The position numbers and the translations under genes are program-made. The notes beneath the pieces were generated by a model. It was not told the DNA's origin and searched no databases. It worked only from the letters and a program-made list of their open reading frames with translations. This document shows, in pieces, positions 44,637 through 53,586 of a stretch of 64,000 bases of DNA. This DNA is from Ruegeria sp. HKCCD4315. GTDB lineage: Bacteria; Pseudomonadota; Alphaproteobacteria; Rhodobacterales; Rhodobacteraceae. Position 1 is the stretch's first letter. The number at the start of each line of letters is the position of its first letter. The DNA lies in NCBI RefSeq assembly GCF_013112245.1, contig NZ_WVRN01000001.1, forward strand, positions 1,616,501-1,680,500. Direction: 5' to 3'.

Positions 44637-46138
44637 CTGGCGTTTTAACAGATTTCCATTTTATTCGAGCGGTTTGGCTCCTGCTCCTCATACCGATTGC
44701 GGCTCTGTGGTGGCTGATGCGCCCCAAGCCCAAACCCCGTGCTCAAGAGATGTCCGGGATTGCACCGCACCTTGCTGCTGCACTTGAGTTGGGGGCTGAC
44801 AATGCGAGACGCCTCTATCCAATTGACGTCGCGATGATTGCGGCGATTCTGGTCACACTGGCTGCTGCGGGGCCAACATGGTCACGGGCACCCAACCCGC
44901 TGGTTGCGGACACCGCTCCGTTGGTGATCGCCCTGAAGGTGACCGACAGCATGGAAGAACCAGACTTGGCCCCGTCTCGTCTGGATCGCGCCAAGTTCAA
45001 AGTCACCGATCTGATCAATGCGCGCGTGGGTGCCCGAACTGCCTTGATCGCATATGCCGGCACCCCGCATCGTGTCGCACCTTTGACCGAAGACGCCAAT
45101 ATCCTGCGCCCGCTGCTGGAGGGCCTCACCCCCGCCGTTATGCCTAAACAGGGGGATGCAGCCGCTAATGCGCTGACGCTGGCCGAGACGATCCTGAACG
45201 ATAGCGAAACGCCCGGCGCTGTCCTGTTCGTGTTGGACGACCTCGACCCCTCGCAACTGTCGGATTTCGAGACCGCCACCGTGCCAGTGTTCTTTCTGAC
45301 AATGCTGCCAAATGGTCAAAGCATCACGCAACTCGACGGCTTGAAAGGGACAACTGTGGTTCCGTTCTCAAGCGATGATCGGGATATCAACCGCTTACAA
45401 CGTCACATTCAATCAGCATACACAGCCGCACTGGATGATGATGACCGCCTAGACTGGCAAGACAAAGGATGGTTGCTGGCCTGGCCAGCCGCCTTTCTGT
45501 CATTGCTTTGGTTTCGCAGAGGTTGGGTGATCCGGTCGCTACTGCTCACCTTTTGCATTTGGTCCCCGTCTGGCCCGGCTTATGCCGATGGCTGGCGGGA
45601 TTGGTTCTTGACCCCGGACCAACAGGGCCAAATCGCGATGAACCAAAAGCGCTATGCTGAAGCGACCGAGTTGTTTCAGGACCCGTATCAGGAAGGCTAT
45701 GCACGCCTAAAGGCCGGGCAATACCCTGAAGCTGCTGCGATTTTTGCCGAGCTGGATACGCCCGAAGCCGCGTTTTCCGAAGGTATGGCGCGCATACGAA
45801 ACCGCGAGTATCGTCCGGCCATCGCGTCCTTTGAAGTCGCATTGGAACGCCGGCCGGATTGGCCAGAAGCTCAGCATAACCTCGAGGTCTCGAAAGCGAT
45901 CCTCGACTATGTTGAAACTACGCGCGAACAGTCTGATACAGGTGAAGAAGCCGGGATCGGGGCTGATGACACGGTCTTTGACAACGACGCAGGGCGTGGT
46001 GAACAGACGACAATTCAGGCTCCGAAAGACGGATCGCAGGCCATGTCCGCTGATCAATGGATCAGCACGATTGATACCGACATGCAGGACTTTCTTCGCA
46101 ACCGGTTCCTGTTAGAAAATCAGGAGCAGAAGCAATGA
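44633..46138 (+). CDS. VWA and TPR domain membrane protein (BatB/BatC-like fusion) with altered metal site
   Basis: 501 residues. An N-terminal helix, then a VWA-like domain, a helix near residue 285 (WLLAWPAAFLSLLWF), and a TPR region (RYAEATELFQDPYQEGYARLKAGQYPEAA and later) with an acidic C-terminus. The expected MIDAS motif DxSxS reads ALKVTDSM: the first Asp is Lys and the first Ser is Thr, so the metal is probably lost. It fuses the roles of BatB and BatC. Coupled to both neighbours by 4-base overlaps. Confidence 0.88.
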   Translation: MTGVLTDFHFIRAVWLLLLIPIAALWWLMRPKPKPRAQEMSGIAPHLAAALELGADNARRLYPIDVAMIAAILVTLAAAGPTWSRAPNPLVADTAPLVIALKVTDSMEEPDLAPSRLDRAKFKVTDLINARVGARTALIAYAGTPHRVAPLTEDANILRPLLEGLTPAVMPKQGDAAANALTLAETILNDSETPGAVLFVLDDLDPSQLSDFETATVPVFFLTMLPNGQSITQLDGLKGTTVVPFSSDDRDINRLQRHIQSAYTAALDDDDRLDWQDKGWLLAWPAAFLSLLWFRRGWVIRSLLLTFCIWSPSGPAYADGWRDWFLTPDQQGQIAMNQKRYAEATELFQDPYQEGYARLKAGQYPEAAAIFAELDTPEAAFSEGMARIRNREYRPAIASFEVALERRPDWPEAQHNLEVSKAILDYVETTREQSDTGEEAGIGADDTVFDNDAGRGEQTTIQAPKDGSQAMSADQWISTIDTDMQDFLRNRFLLENQEQKQ

Positions 46139-47358
46139 GATACCTCGCCCTTCTTATGCTTCTAATTCCGACTGAACTGTTCGCCCAGACCGGCGTCCAG
46201 CCACAGGTGACCGCCGAAACACCTACGGAACCCGTTATCGTTGGGCAACCCGCAATTGTGCGCATCAAGGTGCTAGTGCCAACATTCATGCCCTCGCCTC
46301 CGGTGTTCCCGTCGCTTGAGCAAGAGAACCTGTTGATGCGCCTGCCGGAACGTGCTTCGGGACCAGTGAGTGAAACCGTCGAAGGTGAAACCTGGTCCGG
46401 CGTTCAACGCAGTTATCGCCTCTATCCTCTGAGCGCCGGAGAAATTGCGTTTGGTGCGCAGGACGTCGTAGTCACCTTTGCCGACCCCGAAACAAATGCG
46501 CCGGTTCAGGTCAGCGTGCCCTTGCCGGACTTGACCTTAAACGCCGTGGTCCCAGAGGGCGCACGCGACTTGGATCCGCTTATCATCGCAACCGGTCTTA
46601 CGGTAGATCAGCAGATCGACGGGGACCCAAATATGGAGAATGGTGGATCAATCACGCGCCGCCTGACCGCCAAGATCTCTGGAACAACGCCGTTTCTGGT
46701 GCCCGAATTGATCCCCGGCAACCCGGACCCGCTGCTGCGAGCCTATCCTAAAGAGCCACGCTTCACTGAAAATGAGGACCGGGGCGTTCTGTCCGGGCAG
46801 CGTGTGGACGAGGTCGTCTACCTTGCGCAGGACGGCGGCCAGACGCAGCTGCCTCCGATCTCGATTCGCTGGTACAATCTGGACAGCAACCAGGTCGAAA
46901 CCATCGACATTGCCCCGGTCGACTTGACACTGGCCCGACCGCAATGGCAACCGCCGGACGCGGAAACCATACTAAGGTTCGCAGTTTGGTTGGTGGCTTT
47001 TGCGCTGTTCTTATGGCTTACCATCCGATTCCTGCGCCCGCGTGTCGACCGATTGCGCCAGCTTCGGCGGGATGCGTTCCTGGCTTCGCCCGACTATGCG
47101 TTGGGTGAACTCAAGAATTCACTGCAAGATCATGATATTGCGGCGGCTTACACAGCTTTGGAAATGTGGAAGTCCCGCAGCGGCATGGCCAGTCAAACCA
47201 CCAGTTTGGACCAGCACCTCGCCCAGATTGGAGCCGCCAGATACTCGGCGCACCCCGACACCAAGACCGAGGATTGGGCCGCGGCGTTGTCGGCGCTCGC
47301 GTCACTGAAGCAATCCGCGCAATCGCCAGCGAACCCGTTGCCGCCGCTCAACCCCTGA
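46135..47358 (+). CDS. BatD-like exported membrane protein
   Basis: 407 residues. It has a signal peptide (MRYLALLMLLIPTELFAQ), a large extracytoplasmic part rich in beta strands with PVIVGQPAIVRIKVLVPT and GEIAFGAQDVVVTF, one membrane helix near residue 283 (ILRFAVWLVAFALFLWLTIRFL), and a cytoplasmic tail. This is the BatD type that closes MoxR/Bat operons. Its start overlaps the VWA/TPR gene by 4 bases. It ends 2 bases before the convergent Crp-type gene. Confidence 0.87.
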   Translation: MRYLALLMLLIPTELFAQTGVQPQVTAETPTEPVIVGQPAIVRIKVLVPTFMPSPPVFPSLEQENLLMRLPERASGPVSETVEGETWSGVQRSYRLYPLSAGEIAFGAQDVVVTFADPETNAPVQVSVPLPDLTLNAVVPEGARDLDPLIIATGLTVDQQIDGDPNMENGGSITRRLTAKISGTTPFLVPELIPGNPDPLLRAYPKEPRFTENEDRGVLSGQRVDEVVYLAQDGGQTQLPPISIRWYNLDSNQVETIDIAPVDLTLARPQWQPPDAETILRFAVWLVAFALFLWLTIRFLRPRVDRLRQLRRDAFLASPDYALGELKNSLQDHDIAAAYTALEMWKSRSGMASQTTSLDQHLAQIGAARYSAHPDTKTEDWAAALSALASLKQSAQSPANPLPPLNP

Positions 47359-47360
47359 GC

Positions 47361-48041
47361 TCAGCACTGACATGAGGCAATCAACTGCCGTCGGTCCTTC
47401 AGGCGCACACGCCCATACCCAAGCTCGATCAGCCCCAAATCCGCGAGACGATGCAAGTTGCGATGTAACGTCGGTTGGGAAACGGCCACCATTGCTGCCA
47501 GTTCATCCTGGGATATCACAATCCACCCATCGGATTTCGCGGTCCCCTCGTCCAAGTGCAACAGACGCAGAACAAGACGCTTTTCCGTTCCTGTCACGGC
47601 AAGATTGGCCATAATACGCAAAGCAGTTTGCATGTTTTCATGCGACAAGGCGTAAAAATCACGGATGTAGTCGGGATTATCGTCGACCAGCCTGTCCAAC
47701 CGCGACGACGGGAAAAACAGCGTTCGCGTGGTTTGAGTGGCAATGACGCTCACCAGCCTGTTGGCGTCGGCAAACAGGGCCAGATCACCGATCCAGAACC
47801 CACCACCTTGCCTGTGCACTACGAATTCCTGACCGTCGTCAGCAGGAGCCGTGATCTGAACCGCGCCATCCAGGACCGCATAAACCCCATTGGCCAAATC
47901 CCCGTACAGGTAAAGCGCTTCGTCCGCCGTGAAGTTTTTTTCTGTCCCGCAGGCCAGCAGGTCCGCCTGAAACCGCGCCCCACGCGCACCAAACCAGCCA
48001 CGGCCCAACAATCGCTTTCTATCACGCGGATTATCAAACAT
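47361..48041 (-). CDS. Crp/Fnr family transcriptional regulator
   Basis: 226 residues. An N-terminal cyclic-nucleotide-binding-like beta roll (ALYLYGDLANGVYAVLDGAVQI, WIGDLALF) is followed by the long helix and a Crp-type winged helix (ISQDELAAMVAVSQPTLHRNLHRLADLGLIELGYGRVRL). No clustered N-terminal cysteines for an Fe-S site as in FNR. The effector is unknown. It is divergent from the arylsulfatase gene with 199 bases between, and may control it. Confidence 0.9.
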   Translation of the reverse strand: MFDNPRDRKRLLGRGWFGARGARFQADLLACGTEKNFTADEALYLYGDLANGVYAVLDGAVQITAPADDGQEFVVHRQGGGFWIGDLALFADANRLVSVIATQTTRTLFFPSSRLDRLVDDNPDYIRDFYALSHENMQTALRIMANLAVTGTEKRLVLRLLHLDEGTAKSDGWIVISQDELAAMVAVSQPTLHRNLHRLADLGLIELGYGRVRLKDRRQLIASCQC

Positions 48042-48240
48042 TAGTATTCTTCAATCTCATCATATGATAGGTTCCAAGACATTGTCATAGCCTAAGGTAA
48101 GGCTATTCGATTCTCGACGTAATGCGAATTTTTCCTTTCGGGAATCAATACCTTGTTGGCCGATCTGATAAAATAATGATCGCCTTCAATTACTTTTACT
48201 TCAACGGGTCATTAAGACCCGGTCAGTTCAGGAGCAAACT
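48042..48240. promoter_or_regulatory. Divergent promoter region between the Crp-type gene and arylsulfatase
   Basis: AT-rich. It holds a 10-base palindrome ATCATATGAT (48059-48068), a shape similar to the core of some Crp/Fnr sites, and a hairpin CGGGTC-ATTAA-GACCCG (48205-48221) just before the arylsulfatase ribosome site (CAGGAG). Neither site can be assigned with confidence. Confidence 0.4.
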
Positions 48241-49851
48241 ATGTCACCACCTCGTTCGATTACAGAAAGTTGGCGCAGCACGATACGCAAAGTCGCGGTA
48301 GCTTCGGTCGCTGTTGCACTGGCCCTGCCCGCGTGGGCGCAGGATCAAAAGCCCAACATCCTGGTTATCTGGGGTGACGATATCGGTCAGTCCAACATCT
48401 CGGCCTACACGATGGGCCTGATGGGCTACCAGACGCCGAACATCGACCGCGTTGCGAAAGAAGGCATGATCTTCACAGATTATTACGGCGAGCAGTCCTG
48501 CACCGCCGGTCGGTCGTCGTACATCATGGGTCAGTCGGTGTTCCGCACAGGTCTGTCGAAAGTTGGTTTGCCCGGTGCTGATCTGGGTATGCAAGTTGAA
48601 GATCCAACAATTGCGGGCCTGCTGAAGGACCACGGTTACGTAACCGGTCAGTTCGGTAAGAACCACCTTGGTGACAAAGATGAACATCTGCCGACAAACC
48701 ATGGTTTTGATGAGTTTTTCGGGAACTTGTATCACCTGAATGCGGAAGAAGAGCCGGAAAACGAAGACTATCCCGGCGATCAGGTTCTGGCCGATGGCCG
48801 CACGTTCCGTGAAGCGTATGGTCCGCGTGGCGTGATCAAGTCCAAGGCGGACGGCACGATCGAGGACACTGGTCCGCTGACCCGCAAGCGCATGGAAACG
48901 GTGGATGATGAAACTGTTGCTGCCGCAATCGACTTCATCAAGCGTGCGCATGAACAGGGACAACCCTTCTATGTCTGGTGGAACGGAACGCGCATGCACT
49001 TCCGCACCCATGTCAAAGATGAAATGCGCCAACAGGCCAACGAAATCTTTGGTGGCGTTGCCGACGAGTACACAGCCGGCATGATCGAGCACGACATGCA
49101 TGTTGGACAATTGCTTGATCTGTTGGACGAACTTGGCATTGCCGACAATACCATCGTTCACTACTCGACCGATAACGGCCCGCACATGAACACATGGCCG
49201 GATGCCGCGGCCACACCGTTTTGGGGTGAGAAAAACACAAACTGGGAAGGCGGCTGGCGCGTTCCTTCAATGGTCCGTTGGCCCGGTCAGATCGAAGCCG
49301 GATCGGTTACGAACGAGATCGTGCACCATATGGACTGGCTGCCGACCTATCTGGCGGTTGCTGGCGATCCCGACATCAAGGAAAAGCTGAAAGCAGGTTA
49401 TAGCTCGTCCGGCATGGGGCGTGACTACAAAGTGCATCTGGATGGCTACAACATCCTGCCCCTGTTGACCGGTGAGACGACTGAAAGCCCGCGCGCCGAG
49501 ATCTTCTATTTCTCGGATGACGGCGACCTGACAGCGCTGCGCTACGACGACTGGAAGCTGATCTTCCTTGAGCAGAAAGCTTGGGCAACGCTGCGCGCAT
49601 GGATCGAACCCTGGACCGAGTTGCGCATCCCGCTGATCGTGAACCTGCGTCGTGACCCGTATGAGCGCGCTTATCGCACGTCCAACACCTATTATGACTG
49701 GCTGCTGGATCGCGCGTATTTCCTGGTACCGGCACAGCAATATGTGGGCAATTTCCTCGCAACCTTCGAGGAATTCCCACCGCGCCAGAAAGCCGCAAGC
49801 TTCAACCTGGATCAGGTTATGGAAAAGCTCGCGACACCGACAAACAACTAA
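48241..49851 (+). CDS. Type I arylsulfatase, exported
   Basis: 536-residue sulfatase with a signal peptide ending at AWAQD. The metal ligands start with ILVIWGDDIGQSN (Asp46, Asp47) and the formylglycine site is Cys87 in QSCTAGRSSYIMG, the type I C-x-A-G-R motif. TDNGPHMNTWPDAAATPFWG is the later metal-binding block. It needs an anaerobic- or FGE-type maturase from elsewhere in the genome. It removes sulfate from an ester, substrate unknown. Unusually long C-terminal part lacks other domains. A terminator follows. Confidence 0.93.
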   Translation: MSPPRSITESWRSTIRKVAVASVAVALALPAWAQDQKPNILVIWGDDIGQSNISAYTMGLMGYQTPNIDRVAKEGMIFTDYYGEQSCTAGRSSYIMGQSVFRTGLSKVGLPGADLGMQVEDPTIAGLLKDHGYVTGQFGKNHLGDKDEHLPTNHGFDEFFGNLYHLNAEEEPENEDYPGDQVLADGRTFREAYGPRGVIKSKADGTIEDTGPLTRKRMETVDDETVAAAIDFIKRAHEQGQPFYVWWNGTRMHFRTHVKDEMRQQANEIFGGVADEYTAGMIEHDMHVGQLLDLLDELGIADNTIVHYSTDNGPHMNTWPDAAATPFWGEKNTNWEGGWRVPSMVRWPGQIEAGSVTNEIVHHMDWLPTYLAVAGDPDIKEKLKAGYSSSGMGRDYKVHLDGYNILPLLTGETTESPRAEIFYFSDDGDLTALRYDDWKLIFLEQKAWATLRAWIEPWTELRIPLIVNLRRDPYERAYRTSNTYYDWLLDRAYFLVPAQQYVGNFLATFEEFPPRQKAASFNLDQVMEKLATPTNN

Positions 49852-49869
49852 GTCGCGTGTAAATCCAAA

Positions 49870-49900
49870 CCGGGCCGCCACTTCAATGGCGGCCCTTTTT
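49870..49900 (+). terminator. Terminator between arylsulfatase and HAD phosphatase genes
   Basis: GGGCCGCCA / TGGCGGCCC stem (49872-49880 with 49887-49895), 6-base loop, then TTTTT. The HAD gene begins 25 bases later, so this is likely a partial read-through site. Confidence 0.85.
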
Positions 49901-49924
49901 ATCTTGAAATTAAACGAGCAATTC

Positions 49925-50899
49925 ATGCGACACTTAGTTCTCAGCGCAGTTCTTGCCTACGCCCCGCTATCACTGCTTGCCGACCCGCTGCCCAGTTGGA
50001 CCAACAGTCATGCCAAAGACCAGATTGTGGCCTTTGTCGACGGCGTGACCAGCCAAAACAGTCCCAACTATGTGACCCCATCGGACCGAATAGCTGTCTT
50101 CGACAATGATGGAACGCTTTGGGCGGAACAGCCCGTTTATTTCCAGTTCATATTTGCCATGGACCGCCTTGCAGAAATGGCAGAACAAGATCCGTCGATC
50201 CTGACAACACCCGTATTGGAAGCCGCCGCCAAAGGAGATTTGGCAACGGTATTAGAGGGTGGTCATGACGCGTTGATTGAAGTCGTGAACACCACGCATT
50301 CCGGTGACAGCGTTGCAGAGTTCCAGGCTGCTGTGGCCGATTGGTTGGCGACAGAGCGTCATCCCTATACCGATCTTCCTTACGATCAAATGACCTATCA
50401 ACCGATGGTCGAACTGTTGCGCTATTTGCGGGATGAAGGGTTCACCACATACATTGTCTCGGGCGGTGGCCTGCATTTCATGCGTGTGTTCGCCGAAGAA
50501 GCCTATGGCATTCCGCCCAATCAGATTTTGGGAACCTATGGCAACACCAGCTATGAGGTGATTGATGGCACGCCAACGATCGTCAAGGCGCCGGGTATCG
50601 CGTTCATTGATGACAAAGAAGGCAAACCCATCAACATCGAACGCACAATCGGCAAGCGCCCGATTCTGGCCGGCGGAAACTCGGACGGTGATTTTGCGAT
50701 GATGCAGTGGGTCACCGCCGGTGACGGTCCCAGATTGGGCGTACTGATTCATCACACGGATGCTGACCGCGAATGGGCCTATGACCGCGAAAGCGCCATT
50801 GGAAAGCTGGCAGACGGGCTGGACAAAGGCCCCGACATGGGTTGGGTCATTGTGGATATGGCGCAGGATTGGACTCGGGTCTACACTGGGGCGAACTGA
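49925..50899 (+). CDS. Exported HAD-superfamily phosphatase
   Basis: 324 residues with a signal peptide (MRHLVLSAVLAYAPLSLLADP). The HAD motif I is IAVFDNDGTLW (Asp60, Asp62), motif II is in TYIVSGGG and motif III/IV in AGGNSDGDFAMMQW. It resembles phosphoserine-phosphatase-like HADs of the secreted type. Substrate unknown. The ATG at 49925 lies 25 bases after the terminator loop of the arylsulfatase gene; the two are probably expressed together in part. Followed by cardiolipin synthase after 22 bases. Confidence 0.88.
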   Translation: MRHLVLSAVLAYAPLSLLADPLPSWTNSHAKDQIVAFVDGVTSQNSPNYVTPSDRIAVFDNDGTLWAEQPVYFQFIFAMDRLAEMAEQDPSILTTPVLEAAAKGDLATVLEGGHDALIEVVNTTHSGDSVAEFQAAVADWLATERHPYTDLPYDQMTYQPMVELLRYLRDEGFTTYIVSGGGLHFMRVFAEEAYGIPPNQILGTYGNTSYEVIDGTPTIVKAPGIAFIDDKEGKPINIERTIGKRPILAGGNSDGDFAMMQWVTAGDGPRLGVLIHHTDADREWAYDRESAIGKLADGLDKGPDMGWVIVDMAQDWTRVYTGAN

Positions 50900-50921
50900 C
50901 CCATCCCGGAGCCTTAACCTT

Positions 50922-52334
50922 ATGTGGACATTGCTTGTTTCTGCCGTCGTCTTTGCCCTCTATGCGACGGCAGCAGTGTTCGTCGTCCGCGCGGCGCAAA
51001 CAGCGCGGACCCCTCAAGGCGCCGTAGGCTGGGTTGTGTTTTTGGTCTCGGCCCCTTTTTTCGCAGTGCCCGCCTACCTGTTTCTGGGCCACCATCGCTT
51101 TCGCGGATACCGCATCGCACGTCAGGAAAGCGAACGCGTTGTCGAAGGCATCAAAACCTTCGCCGACTTTTCAAAACCCGATCCCGCGCGCATGTCGATT
51201 AACCCGCGTCCGTTCGAAGTTTTGGCGCATTTGCCGGTCTCACGCGGGAACGGGGCCGAGCTACTAATCGATGGACAGGCCACATTTGACGCAATCTTCG
51301 ACGCCATCGATGCGGCCAAAAGCTATATCCTGATACAATTCTACATCGTGCGCGCTGACGCGTTGGGCCTGCAGCTGCAGGAAAAGCTGATTGCTGCGGC
51401 CAAGCGAGGGGTGCGCGTCCGTTTCATGGCCGACGCGGTGGGCAGTTACGGCCTCCCCTCGGATTATCTCGAAACACTTCAGGAGGCCGGGATTGACGTG
51501 GCTAATCCGAAGGATCAGCGCGGCCCCAATTTCCGATTTCAACTCAACTATCGAAACCACCGCAAAACCGTTGTCATCGATGGGGAAACCGGGTTCATAG
51601 GCGGTCACAACGTTGGCGTGGAATACCTGGGGCAGGACAAGCATTTCGGTCATTGGCGCGACACGCACCTAAAGATGACCGGCCATATCGTGCGCCAATT
51701 GCAGTTGATTTTCACCGAAGACTGGCACTGGGCTCGGGACGAAGATCTGATCGACGAGTTGGATTGGGCGGGCTCCGAAGCCGAGCAAGACATGAACGCC
51801 TTGTTGGTTGCCACCGGTCCCGGTGACGAAACGGAAACCGGTGCGATGATGTTCTTTGCCGCCATTGCTGCAGCTAAGGAAAGGCTCTGGATTGCTTCAC
51901 CTTATTTTGTACCGGATATCGACGTGATGACCGCTCTGCAACACGCGGCAATGCGCGGGGTGGATGTGCGCATTCTGGTGCCCGATATGATCGACCACCG
52001 CCTGCCCTGGCTGGCCGCATTCGCCTATTTTGACGAAGCTCGTGACTGCGGCGCGCGTATTTTTCGCTATACCGACGGCTTCATGCATCAAAAGGCTTTT
52101 GTGGTCGATGACACGCTGGCAGCGGTAGGCACCACCAATCTGGACAACCGCTCTTTCCGACTGAATTTCGAGGCGATGGCCCTGTTCTTTGATGTCAGGG
52201 CCGCGAACCGGGTCGCAGAGATGCTGCAAGCAGATTTCGAGAACAGTTATGAACTGACGCGCGCTCTGGCCCAGCAACCTGTTCATATCCGCTTTGGGTC
52301 CCCTCTGGCGCGGTTGTTTGCTCCGATCCTTTAG
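50922..52334 (+). CDS. cls: Cardiolipin synthase (PLD superfamily)
   Basis: 470 residues. Two N-terminal membrane helices, then two phospholipase-D catalytic motifs: HRKTVVID with GETGFIGGHN, and HQKAFVVD with GTTNLDNRS. Such enzymes make cardiolipin from phosphatidylglycerol. The start is the ATG at 50922, in agreement with the standard N-terminal hydrophobic segment; a longer in-frame reading overlaps the HAD gene. Its 3' end overlaps the ion channel gene on the other strand by 4 bases. Confidence 0.94.
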   Translation: MWTLLVSAVVFALYATAAVFVVRAAQTARTPQGAVGWVVFLVSAPFFAVPAYLFLGHHRFRGYRIARQESERVVEGIKTFADFSKPDPARMSINPRPFEVLAHLPVSRGNGAELLIDGQATFDAIFDAIDAAKSYILIQFYIVRADALGLQLQEKLIAAAKRGVRVRFMADAVGSYGLPSDYLETLQEAGIDVANPKDQRGPNFRFQLNYRNHRKTVVIDGETGFIGGHNVGVEYLGQDKHFGHWRDTHLKMTGHIVRQLQLIFTEDWHWARDEDLIDELDWAGSEAEQDMNALLVATGPGDETETGAMMFFAAIAAAKERLWIASPYFVPDIDVMTALQHAAMRGVDVRILVPDMIDHRLPWLAAFAYFDEARDCGARIFRYTDGFMHQKAFVVDDTLAAVGTTNLDNRSFRLNFEAMALFFDVRAANRVAEMLQADFENSYELTRALAQQPVHIRFGSPLARLFAPIL

Positions 52335-52774
52335 GAAAAGAACTTTTCCTGAAAGACCCGTGTCATCATTGCAACCAGGTAAGCCGTCGACAGACCAAAG
52401 GCCAACAGTCCAGCGACCGACGCGAAAGAGCCAAAGATACGCAACCCTTCACCCAGCACGATGTCGCCGTAGCCCAATGTCGTGAATGTCACCAATGAAA
52501 AATATATGGCCGTATTCCAATCCGGCAGCACCTCAAGCAGCACCCAAACTATGGCCCAAATCCAGACCTGTATCGTGTGCGTTGCGACGATGAACGCCAA
52601 AGATACTGCTATGGGCGCAGCGGTTCCGATATACACACCTTTGTCCGCCCATTTTTTGTCCCATTTGATAATCGTGACGGTGCACCAGGTCAGCAACAGG
52701 ATTTCGATCACAAAGCAGAGCCCCAGAAAGGTACTGCCCCAAATGATCTGATGCAGCAACGTCATGTTTTTCAT
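52331..52774 (-). CDS. Ion channel (Ion_trans_2 type potassium channel)
   Basis: 147 residues with several membrane helices. The pore loop and selectivity filter are clear: AIYFSLVTFTTLGYGDIVL, with the TLGYGD filter of potassium channels. One pore unit of two helices plus two N-terminal helices; no RCK regulatory domain. Convergent with cls. Confidence 0.9.
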   Translation of the reverse strand: MKNMTLLHQIIWGSTFLGLCFVIEILLLTWCTVTIIKWDKKWADKGVYIGTAAPIAVSLAFIVATHTIQVWIWAIVWVLLEVLPDWNTAIYFSLVTFTTLGYGDIVLGEGLRIFGSFASVAGLLAFGLSTAYLVAMMTRVFQEKFFS

Positions 52775-52938
52775 CCTGATTTACGGCAGTGGATCGTCAG
52801 GGCAGAATGACCTTTTGAGTTACAAGGCACAACCCCGGCCAATACCAAGTTCACCTGCGGCGAATGGAACCGGGTGATGGTCTGTACTGGACAGTTTGGA
52901 TTTCCGCCGCAAATTCTTGGAAGAAAAGAAGGCAGATC

Positions 52939-53586
52939 ATGTTGTTGACCATCGACCGTGTCCAGAAATCCTATCCCGGCGGGCGTCCGGTGCTGCGCGA
53001 TGTATCTCTGGTTCTGGATCAGGGGCAAACTTTGGCCCTGACCGGTGAAAGCGGCAGCGGCAAAAGTACCCTGCTGAACCTTGTCGCAGCCCTGGACAGC
53101 TTTGACGGGGGCGAGATCACATTAGGGGATACACGTCTGTCCACGCTGGATGATGCAGGGCGGGCGGCGCTGCGCCGGAACCATGTGTCGCTGGTGTTTC
53201 AACAATTCAATTTGATCCCGTCCCTGACGGTTGCACAGAACCTGTCTTTTCATGCGCGCCTTGCCGGTGTCGAAGATACTGCTTGGAACAGCCATTTGGC
53301 GGAACGACTGGGCCTGTCAGACTTGCAGGACCGTTACCCCGAGAACCTGTCGGGCGGTCAGCAACAAAGGGTTGCCATTGGCCGCGCCATGGCAGCGCGT
53401 CCCAAGCTGCTGCTGGCTGATGAACCGACCGGCAATCTGGACGAAACCGCCAGCGCAACCGTACTGGACCTGATGTTGTCACTTGTCGCCGACACCAAAG
53501 CGGCACTGTTGCTGGTGACGCATTCCCAACAAATCGCCGCGCGACTGGACCGTCAAGTCACGCTGAGCGGCGGGCGGATTCAATGA
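52939..53586 (+). CDS. ABC transporter ATP-binding protein (LolD/MacB-type)
   Basis: 215-residue ATPase. Walker A GESGSGKST, Q-loop VFQQFNLIPSLT, signature LSGGQQQRVAIGRAMA, Walker B LLLADEPTGNLDE. This is the LolD/MacB/FtsE type. The ATG at 52939 has AAGAAGG upstream. Its stop overlaps the permease start (ATGA). Together with the permease and the lipocalin-type protein it forms one operon. Confidence 0.93.
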   Translation: MLLTIDRVQKSYPGGRPVLRDVSLVLDQGQTLALTGESGSGKSTLLNLVAALDSFDGGEITLGDTRLSTLDDAGRAALRRNHVSLVFQQFNLIPSLTVAQNLSFHARLAGVEDTAWNSHLAERLGLSDLQDRYPENLSGGQQQRVAIGRAMAARPKLLLADEPTGNLDETASATVLDLMLSLVADTKAALLLVTHSQQIAARLDRQVTLSGGRIQ

